A DNA stretch of 64,000 nucleotides from Sphingobacterium cavernae (GCF_008520265.1 NZ_VIQM01000108.1:1-64000); one strand, 5' to 3'. Positions 53,628-63,742 are shown, counted from the stretch's first letter. Numbers and translations: made by a program. The notes: generated by a model not told the origin, from the letters alone.

Positions 53628-56600
53628 ATGCATATGAAAACAGTTTTTTACGATTATCAAAAACTTCTTTTTCTATCAGAATGTAGTATGATAAAGAGAA
53701 TTTTAGTCTTATCGTCACTCATGGTGTTATTAGCCATGTTACCATTAGAAGTAGTAGCACAACATGTGTTAAGAGGACAAGTCTTAGGACTAAATAACCT
53801 GCCTTTACCAAGCGCAAGTATTCAAATTAAAGGTTCATCAGGAGGAACTACAACTGATTTGAATGGTAAATTCTTGCTTGAAGTATCCAATTCGAAAGCC
53901 ATTATTTTTATATCTCATCAAGGCTATCATACTCTTGAAATCGAGGTTGGCCAAGAAAGAGATAGGGTTTTTCAGCTTGAGTTCGATGAAGCCGCTTCGA
54001 AACTAGATGAAGTTGTAGTGGTCGGTTTCGGAACACAAAAGAAAGTGACTGTCACCGGATCAATGACTTCTGTTTCCGTAAAAGCGCTAGAGCAATCATC
54101 TGCACCATCGTTGTCTAATGCACTAGCAGGACGCATGCCTGGTATTATTACTAGGCAAACAAGCGGTGAGCCAGGCTATGATCAAGCACAAGTGTTTATC
54201 AGAGGTTTAGGGACTTGGGGAAGTCGAGCACCACTGGTGTTGGTTGACGGTGTGGAGCGGAATATGAATAATATCAATGCACAAGAAATTGAAAGTTTTT
54301 CAGTGTTAAAGGATGCTTCAGCAACGGCAGTTTATGGTGTAAGAGGAGCAAATGGGGTTATTTTAATAACCACTAAAAAAGGTACGCAAGGAAAGCCAAA
54401 AGTTATGCTTCGGTCCGAAACTGCGATGTTGTCAGCTTTGCGTGTCCCCGAATATATTGATGGAATAGATTATCTAAACTTATGGGATGAGGCATATAGA
54501 AATATGGGGCAAGATGAGTTTTTTGGTCAAGAAGAGATTGAAAAGTACAAGACAGGCGACCCTTACTTATATCCAAATGTTGATTGGACGTCCACTATCA
54601 TGAAGAAAGATACATATCAAACAATCAACAATCTGAGCATGAACGGCGGTACGGATATTATCCGCTATTATGCGAACGTGGGATACACGGAGCAAAGTGG
54701 TTTGTGGAAATCTGACTCAGAAAACCCATATAATACAAACATTAACATGAAACGTTACAATTTGCGTTCTAATATTGATGTGAATGTTACTAAAAATTTA
54801 TTGTTTGAATTTGGATTGGGCGGTGTCATCCAGCAAGGTAATTACCCAGCAAGATCAGCTGTGGACATCTTTGATGCATTACGAAAAACACCGCCTATTG
54901 CTTTTCCTGTAACCAATCCAGATGGAACACCTGCCGGTGTGACACAGTTTTTAGGTTCTAATCCTTGGGGTATGGTTACTCAATCAGGGTATTTAGTGCA
55001 AGCTCGCAACAGTGTCCAAGGTACTTTTGCAACTAAATGGGATCTTTCTGAGGTAGTGTTGCAAGGATTAAGCTTAAACGGTCGATTTGCGTATGATCAC
55101 AATTATTCATCAGATGTAAGACGCCAAAAGAACTTTGAGGTAAAACAATACCTTGGTAAAGATCCGGTTACCAACGAAGATATGTACAGTGCAATCTTAA
55201 GAGAAGCTACACCACTAGGCTATACAAGTGGAAATGGTGCCAATAGAGCGTATTACAGTGAATTTATTTTAAATTATAGCAGAAGTTTTGGTTCTCATGA
55301 TGTCTCAGGTATGATGATGTATAATCAACGTGATTATACTGATCTCACAGCAGGGACATCTATCAACAATTTACCTTTCAGAAGACAAGGTATTGCTTCA
55401 CGTTTAACATATGCTTACCTGAATAGATATTTACTAGAGTTCAATGCGGGATATAATGGCTCAGAGAATTTTCCGAAAGGAAAAAGATTTGGTTTTTTCC
55501 CTTCTGTCTCTGCAGGGTGGGTGTTGTCTAATGAAAAGTTTTGGGGAACCGATAATGCTATTAATCATTTGAAATTAAGAGGTTCATATGGTAAGGTCGG
55601 TAACGATGAAATTGGTGGAAGGCGTTTCTTGTATCTTACCTATATGAATGCACAAAATGCACAGTCTTATCGATTTGGTGATAATATGCAATTGATGGCT
55701 GGTATTGATGAGGCTCAGACAGGTAATCCTGATGTAAGTTGGGAAGTATCTCAAAAGAGCAACTTAGGTCTGGATCTAGAGATGTTCAATAGTAAAGTCG
55801 TGATGCAGGTAGATGCATTTTGGGAAGATCGTAATGAGATTCTTTTGCAACGTCAACAAATTCCTTTCGTCACAGGTATCTATCCATGGGTTATACCTTA
55901 TGCTAACTTAGGAAAAGTTAATAATAAGGGAATAGATGGTATGTTGGAAGTTAAAAACAGAACAGCATCTGGTTTCTATTACTCAGGACGTGTAAACATG
56001 ACCTATGCTAAAAACATCATCATAGAAAATGATGAACCAAACCAGAGATACCCTTGGCTGTCTGCGAAAGGACAACCAATTGATCAACCTTTTGGGTGGG
56101 TAGCAGAAGGAATCTTTAAGGATCAAGAAGAAATAAATAATAGTCCAGAGCAAAGACTAGGAAGACCTGTACAACCTGGAGATATTAAATATCGTGATCT
56201 TAATGATGATAATATCATCGATGATAATGATCGAATGGCAATAGGTCTACCGCGTACACCACGCGTGGTGTATGGATTTGGTGGTACTGTCGCCTACAAA
56301 GGGTTTGATTTAAGTTTATTCTTTACGGGAGCTGCTCAAACTAGTATTTATTTGTATGGAGCGACGATGTACCCATTCCAAGATGGGGTAGGGACATTCA
56401 ATGTACAAACCGAGTACTATGACAATAGATGGACTACCGAAAATCTTAATGGAAAATATCCAGCTGCAATTACGGTAGCCAATCCGAACAACAATCGTGC
56501 TTCAACATTGTGGCAGGTTGATGGCTCATATTTGCGATTAAAAAATGCGGAATTTGCTTATACGTTTGAACAAGGAAAATTAAGCCGTATCGGTATGAAC

Positions 56601-56741
56601 AGTTTACGGCTTTTTGCCAATGCAGTGAATCTTCATACTTGGGATAAAGTGAAGATAATGGATCCAGAATCAGATAGTGGTACCAACTTCTATCCACTAC
56701 AAAGGACATTAAATTTTGGTTTGCAAGTAAATTTTAAATAG
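53628..56741 (+). CDS. SusC/RagA-family TonB-dependent outer-membrane transporter
   Basis: 1037 residues from 53628, or 1017 from the ATG at 53688, which starts directly at the signal peptide (MIKRILVLSSLMVLL ... VVAQ). Next a carboxypeptidase-like beta domain (VLRGQVLGLNNLPLPSASIQ), plug (EVVVVGFGTQKKVTVTGSM), the SusC signature (IESFSVLKDASATAVYGVRG ANGVILITTKKG) and a 22-strand barrel ending LNFGLQVNFK. No STN domain, so no sigma/anti-sigma signalling; regulation fits the two-component system. It imports oligosaccharides with the SusD lipoprotein encoded 7 bases downstream. Confidence 0.96.
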   Translation: MHMKTVFYDYQKLLFLSECSMIKRILVLSSLMVLLAMLPLEVVAQHVLRGQVLGLNNLPLPSASIQIKGSSGGTTTDLNGKFLLEVSNSKAIIFISHQGYHTLEIEVGQERDRVFQLEFDEAASKLDEVVVVGFGTQKKVTVTGSMTSVSVKALEQSSAPSLSNALAGRMPGIITRQTSGEPGYDQAQVFIRGLGTWGSRAPLVLVDGVERNMNNINAQEIESFSVLKDASATAVYGVRGANGVILITTKKGTQGKPKVMLRSETAMLSALRVPEYIDGIDYLNLWDEAYRNMGQDEFFGQEEIEKYKTGDPYLYPNVDWTSTIMKKDTYQTINNLSMNGGTDIIRYYANVGYTEQSGLWKSDSENPYNTNINMKRYNLRSNIDVNVTKNLLFEFGLGGVIQQGNYPARSAVDIFDALRKTPPIAFPVTNPDGTPAGVTQFLGSNPWGMVTQSGYLVQARNSVQGTFATKWDLSEVVLQGLSLNGRFAYDHNYSSDVRRQKNFEVKQYLGKDPVTNEDMYSAILREATPLGYTSGNGANRAYYSEFILNYSRSFGSHDVSGMMMYNQRDYTDLTAGTSINNLPFRRQGIASRLTYAYLNRYLLEFNAGYNGSENFPKGKRFGFFPSVSAGWVLSNEKFWGTDNAINHLKLRGSYGKVGNDEIGGRRFLYLTYMNAQNAQSYRFGDNMQLMAGIDEAQTGNPDVSWEVSQKSNLGLDLEMFNSKVVMQVDAFWEDRNEILLQRQQIPFVTGIYPWVIPYANLGKVNNKGIDGMLEVKNRTASGFYYSGRVNMTYAKNIIIENDEPNQRYPWLSAKGQPIDQPFGWVAEGIFKDQEEINNSPEQRLGRPVQPGDIKYRDLNDDNIIDDNDRMAIGLPRTPRVVYGFGGTVAYKGFDLSLFFTGAAQTSIYLYGATMYPFQDGVGTFNVQTEYYDNRWTTENLNGKYPAAITVANPNNNRASTLWQVDGSYLRLKNAEFAYTFEQGKLSRIGMNSLRLFANAVNLHTWDKVKIMDPESDSGTNFYPLQRTLNFGLQVNFK

Positions 56742-56748
56742 AAAAGTT

Positions 56749-58548
56749 ATGATACGTTTTATTCAATATATCTGTTTTGCCTTTTTACTAGGATCTGTTT
56801 TTAGCTGTAAGGATTATTTAGATAAAGTTCCTGATGAAGATTTGACACTAGAAGATGTTTTTGCGCAAAGACAATATGCCGAACGATTTTTGACATCTGC
56901 ATACTTTACATTACATGAGGAAATTTCATTTAATGATTGGTGGGGAAGAAATCCGTTTGTAGGCGCATCTGATGAAATGGAAATCACATGGACATATCCA
57001 TTTGCACATGTAATGACTTCGGGTGCATGGAGCCCACAAAACATTGAAGAGAATATTTGGCGATTTGATTGGGAGGGAATGCGCAAAATAAATTTGTTCC
57101 TTGAAAATATAGATAAGACGCCGATGAGTGAGTCGGATAAAAATATTTGGAAAGGGGAAGCTTACTTTTTACGTGCTTTTTTTCATTTCTTTCAAGTCCG
57201 GTTACATGGTCCTATTCCTATTATGGATCGTTCAATTGTCCTTTCAGACAATTTTGGCGAGATCAAAAGGAAGCCGTATCAAGAAGTGGTAGATTTTATT
57301 GTAGCGGACTGCGATCGTGCCATTAACTTATTACCCCCATCTTATATTGCTGGTGCCACGCAAGACTTAACCAAGCTAGGTAGACCGACACGCTCTTCAG
57401 CAGCAGCGTTGAAGTCTAGAATGCTCATCTATTCGGCTAGCCCATTGTGGAATGGAAATCCTGATTTGGTAAATTTTAAAGATCAAGATGGTGTGTCATT
57501 ATTCCCTCAAGCAGATGCAAATAAATGGAATATCGCCGCTTTGGCAGCCAAAGAAGCAATAGATCAAGCTGAAGCAGCAGGGTATGGCTTGTATAAATCG
57601 GTAGACAATGATCCTTTGAAAAGTTATCAAGAGGTATTTACGATGAGATGGAACAAAGAAATTCTTTTTGCTAGGAATATAGGTACTTGGGATCACCAAG
57701 AACGAGCTACTAGTCCTAATGGTATGGGTGGTTGGAGTGGCTATTGTCCTACTCAAGAATTAGTAGATGCTTATCAAATGCAAGATGGCAGTACTCCAAT
57801 CACAGGGTATACTAACGATGGACAACCAATTGTTAATCCAACATCTGGCTATCAAGAGACCGGTTATTCGACTGCAGCTCATAGCAAGGGCTATCACCTT
57901 GATCGTATACGCAATATGTATGTGGGGCGCGAACCAAGATTTTATGCAGCAATTAATTATAGCGGAGCTATGTGGCGTGGGAGAAGGATTGAGTTCTGGA
58001 ATTCGGGTTTGGACGGTCGTTCTCGCAGTGCAGTAGATCATTCTGTGACTGGTTATTTGATGAAGAAATTCTCTGAAGAATCTGTGCGCATACCACAAGG
58101 TATTTTCACACAAAAAACATGGATTTATTTTCGCTTAGCCGAAATTTACCTAAATTATGCTGAAGCTTTAAATGAGGCACAAGGACCACAGGCGGATGTG
58201 TATAAATATGTCAATGCTATACGCTCAAGAGCTGGATTGCCAGATTTGCCTACTGGATTAACCAAGGAGGCTATGAGAGAGTGTATTCGTCACGAACGCA
58301 GAATAGAGCTTGCCTTTGAAACGCATCGCTATTTTGACACCAGAAGATGGCTGATAGCCGAACAAACGGATAATAAACGCTTTTACAGAATGTCTGTTGA
58401 CAAAGGTACTCATTTGCAGGATGACGACTTTTATGTGAGATCATTCTTAAAAACTAGGGTGTTTGCGAAGAAACATTACCTGTGGCCAGTTCCACAAGTT
58501 GAGATTAATAAAACACCTTCAATTATTCAAAATCCAGGTTGGGATTAG
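56749..58548 (+). CDS. SusD/RagB-family glycan-binding lipoprotein
   Basis: 599 residues; lipobox GSVFSCKDYLD followed by the typical KVPDEDLTLEDVF. The SusD core is visible as helical repeats (GEAYFLRAFFHFFQVRLHGP, RPTRSSAAALKSRMLIYSAS, LAEIYLNYAEALNEAQG, YVNAIRSRAGLPDLP, ECIRHERRIELAFETHRYFD). It lies on the cell surface as the lid of the SusC transporter. The sugar specificity is set by loops and cannot be read here. Confidence 0.96.
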   Translation: MIRFIQYICFAFLLGSVFSCKDYLDKVPDEDLTLEDVFAQRQYAERFLTSAYFTLHEEISFNDWWGRNPFVGASDEMEITWTYPFAHVMTSGAWSPQNIEENIWRFDWEGMRKINLFLENIDKTPMSESDKNIWKGEAYFLRAFFHFFQVRLHGPIPIMDRSIVLSDNFGEIKRKPYQEVVDFIVADCDRAINLLPPSYIAGATQDLTKLGRPTRSSAAALKSRMLIYSASPLWNGNPDLVNFKDQDGVSLFPQADANKWNIAALAAKEAIDQAEAAGYGLYKSVDNDPLKSYQEVFTMRWNKEILFARNIGTWDHQERATSPNGMGGWSGYCPTQELVDAYQMQDGSTPITGYTNDGQPIVNPTSGYQETGYSTAAHSKGYHLDRIRNMYVGREPRFYAAINYSGAMWRGRRIEFWNSGLDGRSRSAVDHSVTGYLMKKFSEESVRIPQGIFTQKTWIYFRLAEIYLNYAEALNEAQGPQADVYKYVNAIRSRAGLPDLPTGLTKEAMRECIRHERRIELAFETHRYFDTRRWLIAEQTDNKRFYRMSVDKGTHLQDDDFYVRSFLKTRVFAKKHYLWPVPQVEINKTPSIIQNPGWD

Positions 58549-58572
58549 TTGGTTATGTAAATTTAAATAGTA

Positions 58573-59619
58573 ATGATAAAAGTTCAGTTAAAAGGAAAAA
58601 AGTTTCAAATAGGGATGTTGTGGTTTTTAGGACTGTTGATGCATAGTTTATTAATTTCCTCAAGTTGTCAAAAAACAGTTGCTGCAGATGCTAAAGAAAC
58701 AGAAGATATACCAAAGTATGTGGGTATATTTCAAGCTGACCCAACAATTTTTTACCATGAAGGAACATATTATTTGTATGGTACTAAAGGTGAAAATGCT
58801 GATTTGGGATTCGAAGTTTATCGATCCAAAAACTTAGAGGAATGGGAAGGTCCTGTTGGTGCTACCAACGGTTTTGCCTTGGCAAAAAAGGATGTTTTTG
58901 GTGAAATAGGTTTTTGGGCTCCACAAGTGTGGTATGAAAATGGTAAATTCATGATGGCGTATACCGCTAATGAAAATATTGCTATAGCAGTTAGTGATTC
59001 GCCATTAGGACCTTTTGAACAAACTCAACAAAAACCAATTATTGCGGAAGGAAAACAAATTGATCCGTTTATTTTTATTGATACCGATGGTAAAAAGTAT
59101 CTTTATCACGTCAGGTTGACGGATGGAAATAGAATATTTGTAGCCGAACTGAACGCTGATTACTCGGGTATAAAAAAAGAAACCTTAAAGGAATGTATTC
59201 ATGCATCTTTGCCTTGGGAAAATGTTGATAACGTGCCTTGGCCCGTTGCTGAAGGTCCAACAGTCCTTCGCCATGATGGACGCTACTATATGTTTTATTC
59301 GGCTAATGATTTTCGAAACCCAAAATATTCAGTCGGAGTTGCGGTCGCTGATAATGTGTATGGACCTTGGCAAAGAATAGGTGATACTGCTTTATTGAGT
59401 ATACATAATACGAAATGGTCTGGCACTGGACACGGTGATGTGTTCAAACAAGGGGATAAGTGGCATTATGTAGTTCATACGCATTTTTCTCCACAAAAAG
59501 TTGGTCCTAGGCGAACTGCGATTGTACCGTTTATATTTGGAAAAAAAGATAATCCATATCAAGAACCAATATTTAATGGTGAGAAAATAGTTCATTTAAA
59601 GGCAATTAAAAATGATTAA
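58573..59619 (+). CDS. Glycoside hydrolase family 43 lipoprotein
   Basis: 348 residues; lipobox LLISSSCQK. Five-bladed propeller GH43 enzyme with the three acidic residues: general base in FQADPTIFYHEG (about Asp56), pKa-tuning Asp in KQIDPFIFIDTDGKK, and acid Glu in WPVAEGPTVLRHDGRYYM. WAPQVWYENGKF and SGTGHGDVF are also typical. GH43 covers arabinofuranosidase, xylosidase and galactosidase activities; I cannot fix the subfamily. Its end overlaps the next gene by 8 bases. Confidence 0.92.
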   Translation: MIKVQLKGKKFQIGMLWFLGLLMHSLLISSSCQKTVAADAKETEDIPKYVGIFQADPTIFYHEGTYYLYGTKGENADLGFEVYRSKNLEEWEGPVGATNGFALAKKDVFGEIGFWAPQVWYENGKFMMAYTANENIAIAVSDSPLGPFEQTQQKPIIAEGKQIDPFIFIDTDGKKYLYHVRLTDGNRIFVAELNADYSGIKKETLKECIHASLPWENVDNVPWPVAEGPTVLRHDGRYYMFYSANDFRNPKYSVGVAVADNVYGPWQRIGDTALLSIHNTKWSGTGHGDVFKQGDKWHYVVHTHFSPQKVGPRRTAIVPFIFGKKDNPYQEPIFNGEKIVHLKAIKND

Positions 59620-60784
59620 AATGTGTATAACACACTGTTTGTTTTTGGCTATTGTGTTTTCTTGCAAAGCAAGTGACACAATAGTCAATGATGAGACAGA
59701 GAAAAAGGAAGAAAAGAAGATTGTTTGGGATAAATCCACCTTGCAAAAAATTGCGCCTCTTGAAGGGCGACAACTTAATTATGCAGGTTACCCTCGAATA
59801 AAAGCTTTAGGAGATGGAAAAATTGTGGCAGTGTACGAAGCTGATGGCAATATAGAAATAATTCAAACTATAGATAAAGGGAAAAGTTGGTCTTCAACTA
59901 AAGTTGTTTTTTCTTCTTTCGAGTACAACGATGGTTCATTGAAAACTAGGGTAAATATGTCAAATCCCGAATTTATTGCACTGAAAAATGGAGATTGGCT
60001 CATGGCTTGTAATTACCGTCCTGCAAAAGCTGAGATAACCCCATTTTCAATAGCAATTCGAAAAAGTACTGATCAAGGTGTCACATGGAAAGATATTGAA
60101 ATTATCTATGAAGCTCATCCTAGATTTAGCGATGGCTGTTGGGAACCAGCGTTATTGCAACTTCCCAACAATGATATTCATGTGTATTTTGCAAATGAAA
60201 AGCCCTATACTAATTCTGATGAGCAAGAGATTTCTTACCTAAAATCTACTGACAATGGAGGCACATGGGGAGAAGTAGCCATGGTATCTTTCAGACCAAA
60301 TAGAAGAGATGGGATGCCTGTGCCACTTGTTGTTGGGAATGAGATTTTGGTAGCAATCGAGGATAATAAACAAGAACAATTCAAGCCTTACATTGTCAGA
60401 ACATCTTTGCAAAATCCTTGGTCAACTCCTGTCATTGCTGATGTCAAGCAGCGAAATAGTGCTTTGAGACAACCTCTTCCTGACGATACATATGCAGGAG
60501 CACCCTATATTATGAAGCTCCCAACTGGAGAGGTTTTGATGTCTTATCAGACTACTCGGAATCGTACAAATGATTGGGAGAAATCAACACTAGATGTGGC
60601 GATAGGTGATAAACAAGGCCGTAATTTCAGAATCATAGATCAACCTTTTCAAATTCCATTGGATCGAGAAGCAAAATGGGGATGTATTGCATTATGGGAT
60701 GAAAATACTGTTGTTGCTACTGCAGCTTCGAATTTGGATGGAGGTTCTATTGCTGTATGGATGATTTTAGGTACGATAAAATAA
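59612..60784 (+). CDS. Sialidase-fold glycosidase, probably GH93 exo-arabinanase
   Basis: 390 residues; lipobox AIVFSCKAS. Six-bladed sialidase-like propeller with Asp-box-like turns (TIDKGKSWSS, STDQGVTWKD, STDNGGTWGE). The segments SNPEFIALKNGDWLMACNYR, FSDGCWEPALLQLPNNDIHV, YFANEKPYTNSDEQEISYL and FRPNRRDGMPVP resemble GH93 exo-alpha-1,5-L-arabinanases more than true sialidases; the sialidase Arg triad is not evident. GH93 enzymes release arabinobiose from linear arabinan. Neighbouring GH43 genes support this. The stop overlaps the next start (TAATG). Confidence 0.8.
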   Translation: MIKMCITHCLFLAIVFSCKASDTIVNDETEKKEEKKIVWDKSTLQKIAPLEGRQLNYAGYPRIKALGDGKIVAVYEADGNIEIIQTIDKGKSWSSTKVVFSSFEYNDGSLKTRVNMSNPEFIALKNGDWLMACNYRPAKAEITPFSIAIRKSTDQGVTWKDIEIIYEAHPRFSDGCWEPALLQLPNNDIHVYFANEKPYTNSDEQEISYLKSTDNGGTWGEVAMVSFRPNRRDGMPVPLVVGNEILVAIEDNKQEQFKPYIVRTSLQNPWSTPVIADVKQRNSALRQPLPDDTYAGAPYIMKLPTGEVLMSYQTTRNRTNDWEKSTLDVAIGDKQGRNFRIIDQPFQIPLDREAKWGCIALWDENTVVATAASNLDGGSIAVWMILGTIK

Positions 60785-61878
60785 TGAGGTGTATGAAAAA
60801 CGTTAATGTGTATAAACTAATATTATTATTTTTTTGGTTGTGTATTATCAATATTGCCTGTGGTAAAGAGCAAAAAAATGATGATCGTGATACCACTTCA
60901 AGTACGACCTACAAAAATCCGGTATTTGAACCTATTCTTGCTGATCCTACAGTGATAAGAGATCCCAAAAGTGGATTTTTCTATGCGTATGGTACACAAG
61001 ATGATTGGGGAGATGGGGCGGGCTCTCGTCTAATTCCTGTTTTGAGATCTACAGATTTGACAAACTGGAAAAGTGTAGGTCAAGCTTTTGCATCCAAACC
61101 ATCGTGGAAATCAAATGGTGGGCTGTGGGCACCTGAAGTAGTATATGTGGATGGGAAATATATCATGTATTACGCTTACTCTACCTGGGGTGACCCAAAT
61201 CCTGGGATTGGTGTAGCTGTTTCGACGCGACCGCAAGGCCCTTTCCAAGATCAAGGAAAAGTTTTTTTGAGCAAGGAGATAGATGTACCAAATTCTATAG
61301 ATCCTTTTTATTGGGAGGAAGGTGGGAGAAAATATTTGTTTTGGGGAAGTTTTAGTGATGCTGCTACGCAAGGGACATTTGGTATTCCTTTAAGTGATGA
61401 TGGACTTTCAGTACCAGATTTATCAAGAAAATTCAAAATCGCTGCAGGTGATTTTGAAGCGGTCGTTATACATAAAAGAAACGATTATTACTATTTTATT
61501 GGTTCCAAAGGTTCTTGTTGTGATGGTGTAAATAGCACTTATCATGTATTGGTAGCTAGATCCAAAAACTTAGAAGGACCATATTTAGATAATGAAGGTC
61601 GTGATATAATCAATAGAGGAAATGGAACTTTAATGTTAGCAAGAAGTAAAAATTATGTTGGTCCTGGGCACACCTCAAGAATCATTACTGATGATAAAAA
61701 TCAAGACTGGATATTATATCATGGGATTAATGCTTCAAAAGGCAAAGTTGCGAATGGAGCTAGTCGACGAGTATTACTATTAGATAAAATTGTTTGGGAA
61801 AACGACTGGCCTAAAATAATGACTGGAGAAGTAGGTGAGTCCACTCAAAATAAACCATTTTTTAAAGTTAAAAAATAA
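60784..61878 (+). CDS. GH43 lipoprotein, arabinanase-like
   Basis: About 364 residues; lipobox IINIACGKE. GH43 acids: base in EPILADPTVIRDP, second Asp in NSIDPFYWEEGGRKYLF, acid Glu in AAGDFEAVVIHKRNDYYYF. The segment GSKGSCCDGVNSTYHVLVAR followed by SKNLEGPYLD, plus YVGPGHTSRII, is typical of endo-1,5-alpha-L-arabinanases. Start chosen is the ATG at 60784, overlapping the previous stop by one base; an earlier in-frame ATG at 60757 would lie inside the GH93-like gene. Confidence 0.9.
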   Translation: MRCMKNVNVYKLILLFFWLCIINIACGKEQKNDDRDTTSSTTYKNPVFEPILADPTVIRDPKSGFFYAYGTQDDWGDGAGSRLIPVLRSTDLTNWKSVGQAFASKPSWKSNGGLWAPEVVYVDGKYIMYYAYSTWGDPNPGIGVAVSTRPQGPFQDQGKVFLSKEIDVPNSIDPFYWEEGGRKYLFWGSFSDAATQGTFGIPLSDDGLSVPDLSRKFKIAAGDFEAVVIHKRNDYYYFIGSKGSCCDGVNSTYHVLVARSKNLEGPYLDNEGRDIINRGNGTLMLARSKNYVGPGHTSRIITDDKNQDWILYHGINASKGKVANGASRRVLLLDKIVWENDWPKIMTGEVGESTQNKPFFKVKK

Positions 61879-62987
61879 TGATTGTGAAAAAGATTATAGC
61901 CATTCTGATGTTAATAATAAGTTTTATTAATACCTCATGCCAAGAGCGACAGTATAGTACAATATTATCGAATAATCCTTTAGATGTAAAACTGGGAGAT
62001 CCATTTGTACTATACGACAAACAGTCTGATATGTATTATATGTACGGAACGGGTGGAGTCACAAATGGATTTGTTGTTTATACATCTTCAGATCTCGTCA
62101 ATTGGGAAAATAAGAGCGTTGTATATACTAGTAATCAAGATAGGTCTTGGGGAACTAAAGATTTTTGGGCACCTGAAGTTTATCAGTACAATGATAGATA
62201 TTATATGTTTTATAGCGCACATTGGAAGAACAATCCAAATAATGAACTTGAAAATTATAAAATTGGCGTAGCAGTGTCAAATAGTCCTTTAGGGCCATTT
62301 GAAGATATGACAGGGGGACCTTTATTTGATCCAGGATATCCAATTATAGATGCTAATGTGTATTTCAGCGAAGATGGGAGATTATATTTATATTACTCGA
62401 GATGTTGTTATAAACATTCCGTAGATAGTGAAATTGCCACTTGGGCGATAGATAGAGGGATGTGTGATAATATTGAAGAAAGCTGGATTTACGGTGTTGA
62501 ACTAAAATCTGATTTCTCTGGAATTATAGGTGAACCTGTATTATTGCTACGTCCACCATTAAAAATGAAAGATAAGCAATCAGAATGGGAGAGCAGATCT
62601 GTAACTAGTGGCGAAATTAATCGCAGATGGACTGAAGGATCTTACCTATTCAAGCACAATGATGTCTATTATATGATGTATTCTGCTAATTACTTTGCAG
62701 GAGAAAACTATGCAGTAGGATATGCTACATCAAACTACCCATTAGGAATATTTGAAAAGTCTGATAATAATCCAGTATTAGAAAAAAATACTAATAAAGG
62801 AGGTGTTGTCACTGGTACGGGACACAATAGCTTATTACGTGATAAAAATGGTAAGACATGGTGCGTCTATCATGGTAGAACATCTATCACCGGTGATGAG
62901 CGTGTTGTTTTTATGGATCCTTTACATATAGATAATAAAGGAAATTTAAGTGTTGAGGGGCCAACTGTAAAATCAAATTTTCAATGA
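61878..62987 (+). CDS. GH43 lipoprotein, arabinofuranosidase-like
   Basis: 369 residues; lipobox FINTSCQER. Base Asp in KLGDPFVLYDKQSDMYYMYG, second Asp in PIIDANVYFSEDGRLYLYYS, acid Glu in WTEGSYLFKHNDVYYMMYS; TGTGHNSLLRDKNGKTWCVY near the C-terminus is a common GH43 segment. Likely an exo-acting arabinofuranosidase that finishes oligosaccharides; substrate not proven. One-base overlap with the preceding gene; last gene of the operon. Confidence 0.9.
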   Translation: MIVKKIIAILMLIISFINTSCQERQYSTILSNNPLDVKLGDPFVLYDKQSDMYYMYGTGGVTNGFVVYTSSDLVNWENKSVVYTSNQDRSWGTKDFWAPEVYQYNDRYYMFYSAHWKNNPNNELENYKIGVAVSNSPLGPFEDMTGGPLFDPGYPIIDANVYFSEDGRLYLYYSRCCYKHSVDSEIATWAIDRGMCDNIEESWIYGVELKSDFSGIIGEPVLLLRPPLKMKDKQSEWESRSVTSGEINRRWTEGSYLFKHNDVYYMMYSANYFAGENYAVGYATSNYPLGIFEKSDNNPVLEKNTNKGGVVTGTGHNSLLRDKNGKTWCVYHGRTSITGDERVVFMDPLHIDNKGNLSVEGPTVKSNFQ

Positions 62988-63050
62988 AGTAAATAACAAA
63001 CATATTTATGATTCTTTATTAGGTAGTTAACAAGTAAGAATTATCATCAA

Positions 63051-63080
63051 AAGAGCAAGTGTTAGATAATACTTGCTCTT
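63051..63080 (+). terminator. Terminator of the susCD/GH43 operon
   Basis: A 10-bp perfect stem that extends inward with a G-U and A-T pairs, followed by CTGATTTTC. The T tract is weak. Confidence 0.6.
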
Positions 63081-63261
63081 CTGATTTTCATTACTTTTAA
63101 TAAGGTTGGCATGAAATATATTAAATCATAATATTGAGTTATAAATAAACATCATTATTAAGACCTTAACTAACATTGGAAGCCGAGACTTTTAATAATC
63201 TAAATGTAATAAGTATAGCAAAACGCGCAGAAGATATATGATATTCTTTTTTATATTTTAT

Positions 63262-63269
63262 TATATTTG
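63262..63269 (+). promoter_or_regulatory. -7 box for the HIT gene
   Basis: TATATTTG matches TANNTTTG and lies 26 bases before the ATG. No clean -33 TTTG at the right distance. Confidence 0.4.
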
Positions 63270-63295
63270 CAGGTACACTGATTTGATATATTTTT

Positions 63296-63709
63296 ATGTC
63301 TACGATATTTTCGAAAATTATTGCTGGTGAAATACCTGCGTATAAGGTCGCTGAGAGTAATGATTTTTTAGCTTTTTTAGATGTATCTCCCCTGACACCA
63401 GGGCACGTATTGGTTATTCCTAAAAAGGAAACCGACTATATATTTGATATTGATAATGACGAGTATATGGGATTGTGGGTGTTTGCAAAAATTGTATCTC
63501 AAGGTATCAAGAAAGTGTTTCCTTGTAAAAAAGTGGGCGTAGCAGTGGTTGGATTAGAAGTTGCACATGCGCACATTCATTTGATTCCGTTAAATAAAGT
63601 TAGTGATATGAGCTTTGATAAACCTAAATTATCATTGCCAGCTGATGAAATGAATAAAATTGCTGAAGATATTCGTCAAGCAATATCAGAAGTTACCAAT
63701 GCTGAATAA
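63296..63709 (+). CDS. HIT (histidine triad) family hydrolase
   Basis: 137 residues. IFSKIIAGEIPAYKVAES at the N-terminus, LTPGHVLVIPKKE in the middle, and the triad in VAHAHIHLIPL (H-x-H-x-H). HIT proteins such as HinT hydrolyse adenosine phosphoramidates and similar nucleotides. Cytoplasmic, no signal peptide. In Bacteroidetes it often lies near greA, but here the PUL separates them. Confidence 0.95.
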   Translation: MSTIFSKIIAGEIPAYKVAESNDFLAFLDVSPLTPGHVLVIPKKETDYIFDIDNDEYMGLWVFAKIVSQGIKKVFPCKKVGVAVVGLEVAHAHIHLIPLNKVSDMSFDKPKLSLPADEMNKIAEDIRQAISEVTNAE

Positions 63710-63742
63710 TATAAAACAGCTATTGTCTTATAACTAACAACT

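Larger units (their letters stand above)
62988..63295. other. Intergenic region with PUL terminator and HIT gene promoter
   Basis: About 310 bases without a gene. Contains a hairpin AAGAGCAAGT / ACTTGCTCTT (63051-63060, 63071-63080), the probable end of the PUL transcript, and TATATTTG at 63262-63269. The middle (63085-63240) shows nothing I can interpret. Confidence 0.6.

Noticed and set aside
60757..60783. Upstream ATG for the second GH43 gene
   Set aside because: It lies inside the GH93-like coding sequence and would add residues before the lipoprotein signal; the ATG at 60784 overlaps the stop by one base as elsewhere in this operon.
59612..60784. True sialidase
   Set aside because: Asp-box-like turns are present but the arginine triad of sialidases is not evident, and the conserved segments resemble GH93.
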